Made by a program: the position numbers and the translations under genes
Notes under the pieces: model-generated
What the model saw: only the letters and a program-made list of their open reading frames with translations
Told to the model about the DNA's origin: nothing
The model's database searches: none
Assembly (NCBI GenBank): GCA_027605045.1
Contig: JAQFWX010000002.1
Span: 62,001-126,000, forward strand
Origin: Phallus indusiatus
Lineage: Eukaryota > Basidiomycota > Agaricomycetes > Phallales > Phallaceae
DNA: 64,000 nt
Direction: 5' to 3'
In this document: in pieces, positions 38,822-49,306 of the stretch
How positions within the stretch are numbered: position 1 is the stretch's first letter
How the letters are laid out: every line of letters starts with the position of its first letter

Positions 38822-41593
38822 ATGCCATCTCCCGCATTTGACCCTTGGTTCGCATCCCGTCGTTTTGGTATCATCATTGACGCAGGCTCATCCGGCTCCC
38901 GACTCCAAATTTACTCATGGCTCGATAACTCAAATCTCCCTCCACAACCAGTTCTTCCCATTGTAGAAAAAGGCTCAAAGGATCCAGATAACTGGGTCGT
39001 CAAAACAGAACCAGGCAAGTCATGTTACGTTCATTATGTGTGTGAAAAGAATGCAAAATTCTGAATTCTCTACTCAGGAATATCGTCCTTCGCCGCTTCT
39101 CCGGACAAAATATCCATCCATCTCGCACCTTTACTACAACATGCTAGAGACTACATACCCCCTTCTTTGCATTCCCAAACTCCTCTATTCTTATACGCTA
39201 CCGCTGGCATGAGGCTCTTGTCCCCCAAGGACCAGTCTGCCATTCTGCAAGCTGCCTGTGATTTTCTTAGATTCCACTCCGAGTTTCCTGTCGTTAGCGA
39301 TAATGACCATGAACAGCAGCATGAACAGCATTCATCTTCTCACATTTGTAAAGACCACGTTCGTGTCATCTCTGGCGAAGAAGAAGGCCTCTTCGGCTGG
39401 ATTGCCGTCAACTACCTCATGGACGCTTTCACTCCCAATTCAAACTCGCCTTCTTCAACGTATGGATTTCTTGACATGGGAGGTGCAAGTGCTCAAATTG
39501 CTTTCAAAGTCGATGATGAGGATTCAAATTCATCATTGCCCGTCATGCCTGTCACGCTTAATCTTCTCAACGGTCAATCTATCCATCATGACGTTTTTGT
39601 CACGACTTGGTTAGGATATGGTACCAATCAGGCTAGGGAAAGATATGTGTCTAAGATAATTGCAGTTTCTCCTCCTTCCGGAGATGATATACCTGACCCA
39701 TGTCTTCCCCGTGGACTATCAATGCCAGTATATGACGTTGGAACTCGTCAAAATCCAATTGTAATAGAAACTGACCCAGAAAACGACAAAAGTAATGAAC
39801 CTACCTTGTACCTTCGCGGAACAGGCTCTTTTGATGAATGCATGTCTCTATCTGCCGACTTGCTGCTTAATGACACTTCTTCCCCGTCTAACACTCCTTC
39901 CCTTCCACTACCGTTTCCTCTCCCACTGGAAACAACACCTTTTGTCGGTATCTCCGAATATTGGTACACCTCCGAGCATCTTTTCGGACTCGGGGGGATA
40001 TACGACGACACCGCATTCGAAAACGCCGCTAAACGATTCTGTGGAGTAGGCTGGAAAAACATGGAGTTTCTGTATCTTGGATTAGGCGAGGACGAAGGTA
40101 TCAACGACGACGATTTGACAAGTTGGACTCGGCCGCATACAAAATATGCTTCTAAAATTGATGTTCATAGGCTTGAAATGCAGTGTTTCAAGTCTGCGTG
40201 GATTATGAATGTGTTGCATTTGGGTTTGGGGATGCCCAAGTCTCAGATATTAGAAATTGAAAAGGAGAAAAATCGCGAAGATATTGTTTTTGTGGGCGTT
40301 ACGGGTCAAGATGGTGACACTAAACCTCCATTGACAAAACCAATGTTTCAGAGCGTTGATACGATACGCGACACGAGTATTAGTTGGACATTAGGAAAGA
40401 TGGTACTAGAAGCTGGTCGACAAGTCGGAAAAGGCATGAAAGACGAGCACCATCATCAGAAACCCAAAGTTCCGCCACATGCCGCTGTTGACACAGTTAT
40501 TCCCGAGTCGACCCACATACATCATCTCCCGCCTCAACACGTTTCTTCTCCTTCATCATCCATTTCGTCGTCTTCCTCGTCGCCTTTCGTTCTTTGTCTT
40601 TACGCAGCAACAGTCGTATTGCTATTCTTGATTTCTTATCGAGTAGGCGTGTGGTATCAAGTTAAAGTGGCGTTGAGGAAATGGTGGCGTAAAGGATCCG
40701 GTCAAGTGGTGTTGAATGGTTTCGGTAAATTAGGGAGAAATGGCGAAAACGGAGCCGAGCAGCTCGAGATGGGACATGGTGACGGTGGGTTTGAAACGGG
40801 TAGACGATCGAAGTTTGTTTCGATTTTGTCGTCTATGCGTCGTGGGATATTTTCCCATCCCATGTCGAAAAATTCGGAATCGTATCATTTGAACAGGAAT
40901 GGATACAATAAAGAACAGCCTTCCTTTTTCTCTGCGCGGAATACGGAGTCGTCGCTTTCAGAGTCAACATCCATTCTTGACTTTAATAATGCAAACTCGG
41001 ACTCTTATTATCATCATCATTCAAAGATGGATCGCGTTATACATCGTTCAGCATCACTGCCTCTCTCGCTACCGTCATCACCTCGCTCCCAACCCCAGTC
41101 CCAATCTCAATCTCAAAGCCAATCACTCCACCCCTCCTCGTCCTCGTCTTCATATTCCAATTCTCCCTCATTATCAACATACACCTCCTTATCTTCCTTC
41201 CCATTCCCTGCATCAACATCAACCACCCCAACAGCAAACGGAACTACAAGTAGCACCACCGGTGCTCTCACAACGGCTTTAACAACACAACCTTTAAACC
41301 ATTTCGCACAGTCTAGATCTCGGAATTCATCGCAAGTTAATTTATTGGCTAATTCCAATTACATCGGTGGTAATACCAATACCGGAACCACTTCTATGAA
41401 CACGTCTGGTGGTGCTAGTAGTGCATCGCCTCTTGGGATTGGAACTGGATTATATAGAGTTGGATCTACTGCTACTACTACCACTGGGGGAGGAGGAGGA
41501 AGTTTACAAGCTCGATCTGCGAATTCTTCTCAAGCTAGTTTGATATCGCTGAAAAAGAGAGCATATGAATACGCGGTGACGAATAGCCAATGA
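38822..41593 (+). CDS. YND1: Golgi apyrase / nucleoside diphosphatase (YND1-like, GDA1/CD39 family)
   Basis: Hydrolyses GDP/UDP in the Golgi lumen so that nucleotide sugars can be exchanged during glycosylation. Two exons, 38822-39014 and 39078-41593, give about 902 residues. All apyrase-conserved regions checked are present: ACR1 IIIDAGSSGSRL (about residue 17), ACR2 FLYATAGMRLL, ACR3 VISGEEEGLFGWIAVNYL with the catalytic Glu, and ACR4 GFLDMGGASAQIAF. One membrane segment lies at about residues 566-588 (VLCLYAATVVLLFLISY). The Ser/Thr/Asn-rich C-terminal tail is then cytosolic, the YND1 layout. The intron is GC-AG (donor G|GCAAGT at 39015); only this donor keeps the frame (PG then ISSFAAS). 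It is divergent from SKN7. Confidence 0.9.
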
Positions 41594-42715
41594 TTTTTCA
41601 ATGGGTTTTCTTTTCTTGTTATCTGGTTGACGTGTTGGGCGTGTTGTTGCTTATTATTATTATGAGGTAATTTTTTTTATTATATAAAGAATGTGATTTT
41701 AAACTGATTTGTTCGATGTGTGTATGGTAGATGAATACCAAGGCACCACTCGGGGCAGAAACTATTTACGCTCGCCTTCTTCTGTCCCGGGACACTATTC
41801 CCTCCTGACACCTTTCTCAATTCTCATTTCAGCATATTACCATTTAACATCATCGATCTCCCTTTTACATGTGGCATTCGGATCCCGGAAAGATCGAGTA
41901 ATAGTACACTCGTCTCACCTCGACACGAGTTCGACTTCAATTCCAAAACATTTTTTTTATCTGGTTTCTCTTGGAACTTTTTAGGGTGGTCATATTTTAT
42001 TTCCGGAGGTCATGTGCGCATATTGCGCGTATTCCCCCTCTTTTGAGCCGATTTTCAAATACCGGGATCATCAAGAAAAGACGCTTCTTACATACATAGA
42101 TTTTTGAATTACATACCCTTCCGACTCCACTTTCTAATTTGCATACCTTTTTTTCCATTGGTCTTCTCTTCTTTACGATGATGAAGATGATGGTGGAAAG
42201 ATTTCCCACTTTTTTTCATACTCTTTATTTCTACTCCATACTTTTACGACATGTTTACTCAATTTGAAGAATCATCTCTCAGGACATCGTCATCTTAACC
42301 TTTTTTTGATAAACCGGTTAACCATGTACATAACATTCAATTCGTTTATTCCGTTTCCATTCCAGTTTACAGAAATCCCTTTACGATAAATACCAAAAAT
42401 AAGAGAAACAGTAAAAGAAGAAAAGTCTGTTATTAAATCAAATCAAATCAAAAAACGTCCGTATGCAAATGAATAATGGAAATCACAAAAGGGGAAGGGG
42501 GAGGGTTTTTAACAACCAACGGCACCACGGAAGAATAACAACAACAACAACAACAACAAAACAACAGAAGATTATGATATGAAGAAAAAAATATCATCCC
42601 GCCTCGTACATCATCGTATCATTCCAAAAACATGCGCGCATGTATTCATTCTTTCGTTCATTTATCCACCCATGTCGTGTGTCAACGACCTCTTGGATAC
42701 TATTACTATACAGAC
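41594..42715. other. Convergent 3' region between the apyrase and GH5-like genes
   Basis: T-rich 3' UTR-type sequence of two converging genes, plus an ACA microsatellite. Short ORFs in it have no recognisable features. Confidence 0.45.
42536..42566 (+). repeat. (ACA)n microsatellite
   Basis: A run of ACA/AAC triplets with one extra A, in the non-coding convergent region. Confidence 0.8.
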
Positions 42716-44999
42716 GGGATTTCAATCTCATTTGCAAGCTTAACATTAATAGCGGCTGCTTGAAGCACAGCTTGTATTTGCGGCGATAGCCTGTTGAGTT
42801 AAGAAAAAAAAGAGATCAATCTCAGCAAGAGAAAAGTAAAGAAGAAAAAATACACATACAATTGATAACCATCATCAGGAGAGATACCTTGGGTAGCCGG
42901 TAACGCGGGACTGAACGTTCCAGAGATTTCATTACTAGTGCCTTGTGTAGGTGTCGGTGGTTGCAAGTTAGATGTACCCCATTGACTGAACCCGATACCG
43001 CTCAAACCGTTGCTGATGGCTGCTGCCGACCAGGACTGATAAGCCATCGCTTGGAGAGAATCATTAACAGGTGCCTGGCCTTGCAAAATCCCAACCTGGG
43101 ATCCGGTGAGTGTCGTTGGAATGGCACTCGAGTTGGGGAATACAAGAGAAGTCCCATTAAAGTCTATGAAAAAGGGTGCATGAGTTTGCGTTACAAGACC
43201 GCCACTAGACATAACAACGGGTTTTTTGAGCCTGCGTTAATTAGTTAGAATCTGTTAACTGTGCCTTGAAGAAGGATATAAAAAAACTACATACATTTGA
43301 CCGATGGTCGCTTGTGTTTCGATCCAGCTTATGCCCGCCTGAATTGTATTTGCAGCAGCTGAGAGACTGGGGTCGGCAACCTCGTATACATTCTGATCAG
43401 GGAAAAGTTGGCTAAAAACAAAAGGAATGAATGAACTGGAGATCCAAGAGAGTATAACTGGCACTTACAACGTAACAAAACCCAATCTTAGAAATAAGGA
43501 AAACCATATTTAATAAGCACCATTGACAGTAATAAAGTTTTATTTGTTAAAGGTATACTTACTGTGGAATAGCGCCAATATCAAGCGAATCCACACCAAA
43601 AGAACCATCCATGGCAGATCCAACCGTCGCGCTTTGTCGTTTAATATGACTGGGAATCGATGTATCTGCAGCAGCGTCACGTCCGAACATATTACGAGGA
43701 CTCCATCTCGAGAATAAACCACGCGATTGTTTTTCGGCCGCGTTATCCCGCTGCTGCTTGGCGGCTTCCGCAGTTCGCTTCCACCGAGCTTGCCGCTCTG
43801 CAATAATGGACTTTTCATTAAGTGAACGTCTCCGTGCACCCGGACCTGGGGAAGCGAGTGGAGTCGGGGCTTGAATGAAGAAATGCTTGGGGCATTGACT
43901 CGGTATTTGACATAGGAAACCTTGTGCTCTACAATATCGATGATCAGAAATGAGTGGGATAATGTGTTTAAGTAAGAGAACATACCCGGCCGAGATAAGA
44001 TGATTAGGGTCTAGAGCTTGAACTTGCTTGCTGACGGTGCTATGCCATTCAGTAATCGTCTAATTAAGGTTTAGACACTTAAAAACAGAATAAAGGGAGC
44101 GTATACATACCGTGGTATCACACGGTATTGCGTTATTGGGATCTTGCATAGTGCCGTTACATCTAGCATCGTTCGCTACCTCCCAAGCTAGAACATTAGG
44201 ATGCGAAGCGAGTGCGGGAATAAAATTTTGCAGGTTATTTGTGAAAGTCTTAATAACCGTCTGGTTGGCATAAAACTGTGCATGATCGGTCAGATTGTTG
44301 AATTGAACGTAAACATCCGAACCGCCGAAGCTTTGCGAGTACGAGCCTATTGGATTGACAATCTGAGTTCCGTTTTGTAAGGTAATCGTGATGTTGCTGA
44401 TATTGAAAGCACTCCAGTTGTTCGTTAGTACCAACTGGACCATTACATCATTTGCCTGTGCAGCGTTCAGAATCGATCGAATTCTTCCAAAGCCATTAGT
44501 GTCGTTGTTGAACGTGATAGTACCATTCGGGGCTAGATTCTGTAAAAATCGAAACATTGAGCTAAGACGATGTTTTCAGGATAGAATTTTACGCACGGTT
44601 ATCCAGGGTCCCACCTTTGGAATCTCAGTCACATCATTGAAGGCCCACGTACGAATCACAGTGATGTTTTTGCTGGCGATATCCTTTACCGTGGCGTTGA
44701 TATTGGCATCGGACAATCCTTGAAGCCAATGCGCATTGATCGAAGTGTATTTGAAAGGCCTTTAGATCAGCAAACGATGAGAACATAAATCAAGTCGGGT
44801 GCTCATTTTGTTTTATTACTCACTTGCCATTTCGTACGAACTGACCACCTACAACTGAGACGAACGGAGCGGGAGCTGTCGCGGCATCCGAACGAGGCTC
44901 AACACCGACACTTGGAACTGTACGGGTCGGAAGCCACTTCGTAGCTGCCACCGAGTTGAAGAGGGCGGCAAAGGCAGTCAAAGCAGCGAAGATCCTCAT
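42716..44999 (-). CDS. Secreted GH5_7 (beta-mannanase-like) protein lacking catalytic glutamates
   Basis: Start at 44999; residues 1-19 (MRIFAALTAFAALFNSVAA) form a signal peptide. The fold matches GH5 subfamily 7: VIRTWAFND, LVLTNNWSAF, a central LAWEVANDARC, DPNHLISAG, FVTFQLFPDQN and KKPVVMSSGG. Active mannanases have NEPRC for the acid/base and an LEE-type nucleophile after KPV. Here they are NDA and MSS, so both glutamates are gone, and the usual His of the xHLYPD motif is Leu. About 95 basic residues are inserted before FVTF (ARRRSLNEK..SHIKRQ). Many N-glycosylation sequons occur. An 18-nt micro-exon lies at 43469-43486. The last exon ends LANEIEIPSV. Binding rather than hydrolysis is the simplest inference. 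Confidence 0.8.
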
Positions 45000-45336
45000 A
45001 GCTCTTGAGCAGAGGTTTGAATGGAAAGACGCACGCTGAAGTGGAAGGAGCTAAGGTAGGCCGATGCTAAAAGGGACCGAGTCTGCGGCAACATGGATAT
45101 TTATAATTATAAATGTAAATAAAAAAACAAATACTAACTAAATTTTGATGATGATGAGCCGAAGAAAGATCATGGCTCACTTGCGGGAAGGGGTAAGGTT
45201 ATGACATGACATAATCAATCTTGCCGTATCAAGGCACACAGTACAACAAATCCCCATACTATGGCGTTGGGCCACATACAATGTTATTGAAATTTTAAAA
45301 TAAATCAATTTTTACATGTAAACATGTGAACCTAAT
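45000..45336. other. Spacer between the Mgr3-like and GH5-like genes
   Basis: Promoter side of the GH5-like gene and 3' end of the Mgr3-like gene. No gene seen. Confidence 0.4.
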
Positions 45337-47064
45337 TCAACTAGAACTGGAATTCAAAGAATCTGTCGCGTCTTTACACCGCTGCAAGAGAGAATCCCAA
45401 GCCTGCACCGATAACGCCCCTGTTCCGGGTTCACCAGCCCATTGCAATGCTTGCCTAAAACATTCTGAAGCCATTTTAGGGTCAGATTTCACGCGGCGGT
45501 ATAAAATGCCTGACAGATCCCACGCCTCTGTCGCAGTTAACCTTGCATCTCGCAAAAGGGCCTGTGCGCCTTTCTTCGTCCATGTTGACTTCTTGCTAGT
45601 AGAGTTTTCTGGTGCGCTTTCTATCAATGTATTCGCCACCTTCTCTGACAGGGAAGCAGCCTCATGTAATTCCGTGAGAATCTTTGTCCCAGTTTCTGCA
45701 TTTGGGGAGGTCCCATCTTGTTGTAGCAGCGCAAAATTTACTTCGCCATGATGAACGTGTAAAAGAGACAATCGATGCAATAAGAATAGTCTGTGCAGTT
45801 TCTCGGCCCATGTCCCGCTCGAGACGGAGGGGCCCATCTGATCGATCAACGACATCGCCTTTTCCTGAATACACTTGGCTTCAGATAGCCGCATTTGCCG
45901 AGTATAGTGGGCAGATAACGCGAGAACTACTGTTACGAGAATCCGCTGTCCCATGGGAGAATGTGGCGGCGAATCTGGTATCTTTATGCAGCCGGAAGAA
46001 TTTATGAAATCATCCTCTTGTACTTGTTCATTTCCACTAAGAAATTTGGAGCCAGTAGCAGCGACACTAGTGGAAGTCGAGATCTTGTTTTCTAGTCCCG
46101 TTTTTTGAGCCGTTACCCCGTTGATAACCGGTCCTAGCGCATTTGATTTAGTTGAAGTTGAAACTTGCGCGTTTGTTGCTGTTGAAATTTTCTCATTTCG
46201 GAAGGCTTCATCGGCTTGTTCGATGAGATTGAGGCTTTGTTTCCACCAGGCAAGAGCTAGTTTTCCATCCCCAAGACGCTCGTAAATGTTGCCCAACCTA
46301 GCTGCATAACGCGCTCGCGGCACGCATGCGTCATTATTTTGAGCAGTGTAAACCAACGAATAGCTCTCTACGGCTTTCACTAGTGATGCCCGGGTGCCTA
46401 TGCGCTCTAACACTGATGCATAGCGTTCTAATAGCTCCAACGTTACGCGATCCAAGCGTATAGATCCATTCGCATCCTTGTTTCTTCTCGCCAAGGCGTT
46501 TTCCAAGTAGACTCTTGCAGATTGAACATCAGAATTGATTAGCCCATACGTATCGGTTCCATCCCCTTTAGATTGCACAGCAAAATTAGCGAATGGAGAA
46601 TGATAGTTGAGCGCGAACCATGCTGCCCTAACAGCATGACGACCATATAACCCTAAAGAGGCACTTGTCCCACCCCTTTCACCTCCAGACCAAAGTTCAG
46701 GTTCCCAACCCCAGGTTTGAGCGTCCTCGTCCTGGTCGTAACGCATTTGTTGTTCAATCCAGAGATGGGCCCCTTCATACGCTGTAAGGGTAGCAATACC
46801 TGCAACTACCGTGCCGTATCCTACCCAGGCCAGGATTTTCCCCAAATTCCGAAATGCCCAAAAGGCATTGCTCCCGAATTGTTCTTCAGCGCTCCCAGAA
46901 TAATATGATCCAGAGTACTCTGGTGCCGGGTCCGGCGTAGCAGGTGGACGTGACCGTACGTCGGAAAGTCTCCTCTCAGAGCATATAAATGGTGCCGGTG
47001 AGGTTCTGGCTCGTCGTAAGTATGGGCGGAGTGAACTAGAGGATATGCATCGAAACAAGGTCAT
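45337..47064 (-). CDS. Mitochondrial inner-membrane TPR protein (Mgr3-like)
   Basis: Single exon, 575 residues. The Arg/Ser-rich N-terminus without acidic residues (RCISSSSLRPYLRRARTS) looks like a matrix-targeting signal. One hydrophobic segment lies at about residues 75-96 (ILAWVGYGTVVAGIATLTAY). The rest is helical with TPR-like pairs (RYAARLGNIYERLGDGKLAL, AEKLHRLFLLHRLSLLHVHH, SECFRQALQWAGE) and a variable Ser/Thr-rich insertion around residues 290-350. This layout matches Mgr3, the yeast adaptor that presents substrates to the i-AAA protease, and related fungal TPR proteins. A YME1 gene is in the same window, but 30 kb away. Assignment rests on architecture, not on a diagnostic motif. 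Confidence 0.58.
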   Translation of the reverse strand: MTLFRCISSSSLRPYLRRARTSPAPFICSERRLSDVRSRPPATPDPAPEYSGSYYSGSAEEQFGSNAFWAFRNLGKILAWVGYGTVVAGIATLTAYEGAHLWIEQQMRYDQDEDAQTWGWEPELWSGGERGGTSASLGLYGRHAVRAAWFALNYHSPFANFAVQSKGDGTDTYGLINSDVQSARVYLENALARRNKDANGSIRLDRVTLELLERYASVLERIGTRASLVKAVESYSLVYTAQNNDACVPRARYAARLGNIYERLGDGKLALAWWKQSLNLIEQADEAFRNEKISTATNAQVSTSTKSNALGPVINGVTAQKTGLENKISTSTSVAATGSKFLSGNEQVQEDDFINSSGCIKIPDSPPHSPMGQRILVTVVLALSAHYTRQMRLSEAKCIQEKAMSLIDQMGPSVSSGTWAEKLHRLFLLHRLSLLHVHHGEVNFALLQQDGTSPNAETGTKILTELHEAASLSEKVANTLIESAPENSTSKKSTWTKKGAQALLRDARLTATEAWDLSGILYRRVKSDPKMASECFRQALQWAGEPGTGALSVQAWDSLLQRCKDATDSLNSSSS

Positions 47065-47934
47065 AAAGGAATAGCAAAAAGTAAGTTTGGTGGTTTTTTG
47101 ATTACGTAATTAACAACGAAATACCACTCATTTATGACAGTATCACGCCAGATCGCACCCTATCGCACCGCCTTTCGTGTATTCTTAGTGATTATGCGGT
47201 TCTTGTTTTCAAATCATGACAGAATGTTTCACTGAATCATCATCATCATCATCTAGGCAACAATAGTGCGATCTGTCATGTTTTGGCTCACTGGTACTAC
47301 CCATTTGGCACAGTAGTATGGTGCTTTATACTTGACTTAACAATATGATCGCTGGTCGCTTAATTCCGTGGTTGATGATAAAAGTTCGTGGATGGATACT
47401 CGGTGTTTCGAAATTTCAGAGCCTTGAGCTACTCTTAACGTCCGAAAACTGTATCAGTCTTTGTATGTCGCCCTGATTTAAAATTCATTTCACTCCGAAG
47501 TGAGATAACAATTCTTCAAAATCCATGCTGCTTTGAATACACAAATGCTAGGGCTCTCAGTCCCAGCCCTCGAAGTCAGCTCATCTCGAAAAGATAAGCT
47601 AGCACGGTGAAATACAACGCCACGACTTAAGACATACACGGATTCTATCTTCATATTGTGCTTACAAACAATATATATTCTTTCCTAATCGACTTGTGTT
47701 GATAGGACTAAACTATACTATACCAAAGCTCCGAAACGCTTGAACTGCATATATCTTGATACTCCAGCAGTGAAAAAATAGTGCCTCGCTAGTGACAAAG
47801 TTAGACAATAAACAACACGGAGTGTTTCCTCTGTCGAGTCATCAGTAAGTTTTTGTTTGAAGTCTATTATCATTGTATGCTGTTTCGATCATTAATTGAC
47901 ATGAACTGTAAGCAAGTATCTATTATCCACCAGA
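47065..47934. other. Spacer between TACO1 and the Mgr3-like gene
   Basis: 870 bp between two minus-strand genes, including a short (ATC)n repeat. No gene or RNA structure was recognised. Confidence 0.4.
47235..47254 (+). repeat. (ATC)n microsatellite
   Basis: About six perfect ATC units in non-coding sequence upstream of the Mgr3-like gene. Confidence 0.75.
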
Positions 47935-49119
47935 TTATATTCGCCGTGGGGATATGTTGATATTATGAGTGTCTGGATAGTTTTCTAATTCCGCAACGAA
48001 ATCGTCTAAAGCTTTGATGGTATCTTCGTCCAAATCAATGTCATTTTCGACGGGTATGTATACTATTTCTGAGTGCAATACACCATATCCTTCGTTTTTA
48101 AGCTTTTTCATTAACTCCCCTCCTTCTTCACGGGAAGTTATGATCTACGTAAAATCAACTTTGTGGGGTACAGTACTAATAAACGCTGAACTCACTTCAA
48201 TATCGCGGTTTGGCTGTTCGTCCTGTTGATTATCTTCCCCGCTAATGTCATGAGCACCATTATCTACAGCGTAATTCCAAAGCGTTTCGTAAGATTTATC
48301 GGGACCTAGGGAAAGATGGATATTCATCTTTCGGTCAAACATGAATGCCACCGATGCCATTTGCGCTCTTAATCGCTATAGTCAATACTTCTTGTTTGAC
48401 CGAAAACAGAATTGAGAGCGTCACCTACTCGTGTTTTTTACACATTGACTTCAGATCGCGTACAGTTCTTGCATTGTTGTCAGATAGACATTCACTGAAA
48501 AATGTCAGTTTTGAGCCTAAATGCGTGTAAATTGTTACTGAACATCAATAGTCCTATTTTTCCTGCAAATAGGACTTCATATTGGTATAGGTCTGATCCG
48601 CTTGCCTGATTTCTCTGAGCCTGTATAGAACAGTAAGCTGGGCCATGCAGTCTTGTTGAAGTGTGTTTGAGCACTTGACTTGTTCAAGAGCGCTCTGAAT
48701 ATTGGATTTGGGAATTCCATTCTGCTTTGCTCGTAATATAGCAGTGGCCAAAGCAGTATTGATTGCGGGATCCGAGAAATGCCGCCTATTGAAGGTTGGA
48801 TACAAAATTCTCAATAGCTTCACTCGCATGACTAACCTTTCAGAGCGAGAATGATTTCCTGTATGTTAAATTAATACGATATAATGAAAGTATAGTATGT
48901 GTACAAACTCTACGAGCTCTTGCATAGGTTTGGGACTTCAGTTTGTCATTGATACCTTTTCCTTCTTTAATTTTGGACCACTGCACGCAAGCATCAGAAT
49001 TTGCACGTATCCTTAGAGTATAATTTCTTAACCTTATTGTGGCCAGATAAAGCCAGCGATGAATTGGACAGCAACCGGTTTGAACTTCTAAAGTGTAAAT
49101 TCAGGAAATTGGGTCTCAT
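47935..49119 (-). CDS. TACO1/YebC-family translational activator, probable frame break
   Basis: Start at 49119 (MRPNFLNLHFRSSNRLLS, targeting-like). SGHNKWSKIKEGKGINDKLK is the YebC hallmark, followed by EIILALK, DPAINTALATAILRAKQNG, IPKSNIQSALEQ, QYEVLFAGKIGLLI and ECLSDNNARTVRDLKSMCKK. In mitochondria this family (TACO1) aids translation, by relieving ribosome stalling and activating specific messages such as COX1. Most introns close in phase. The join between EIILALK (exon ending about 48833) and the exon starting about 48785 falls one base short of the DPAINTAL frame. The alternative donor at the previous exon restores the frame but destroys EIILALK. It shares a 187-bp divergent promoter with the hydrolase gene. 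Confidence 0.8.
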
Positions 49120-49306
49120 CGGTATGTGCGCCGAGTACTTGTGACAGTGTGACATATGTTCCTATATGTGGTCCCGGCATTTATGCCATCATGATGTTCA
49201 TCAACGACGAATCAATTGCGTTCGACAAGCGTTCGGAAGGAAGTTACTTCATGGTATTACCATTCGTCCTAATATTAGGTAGTTCCCAGTCCCGGTTGCG
49301 TCGATT

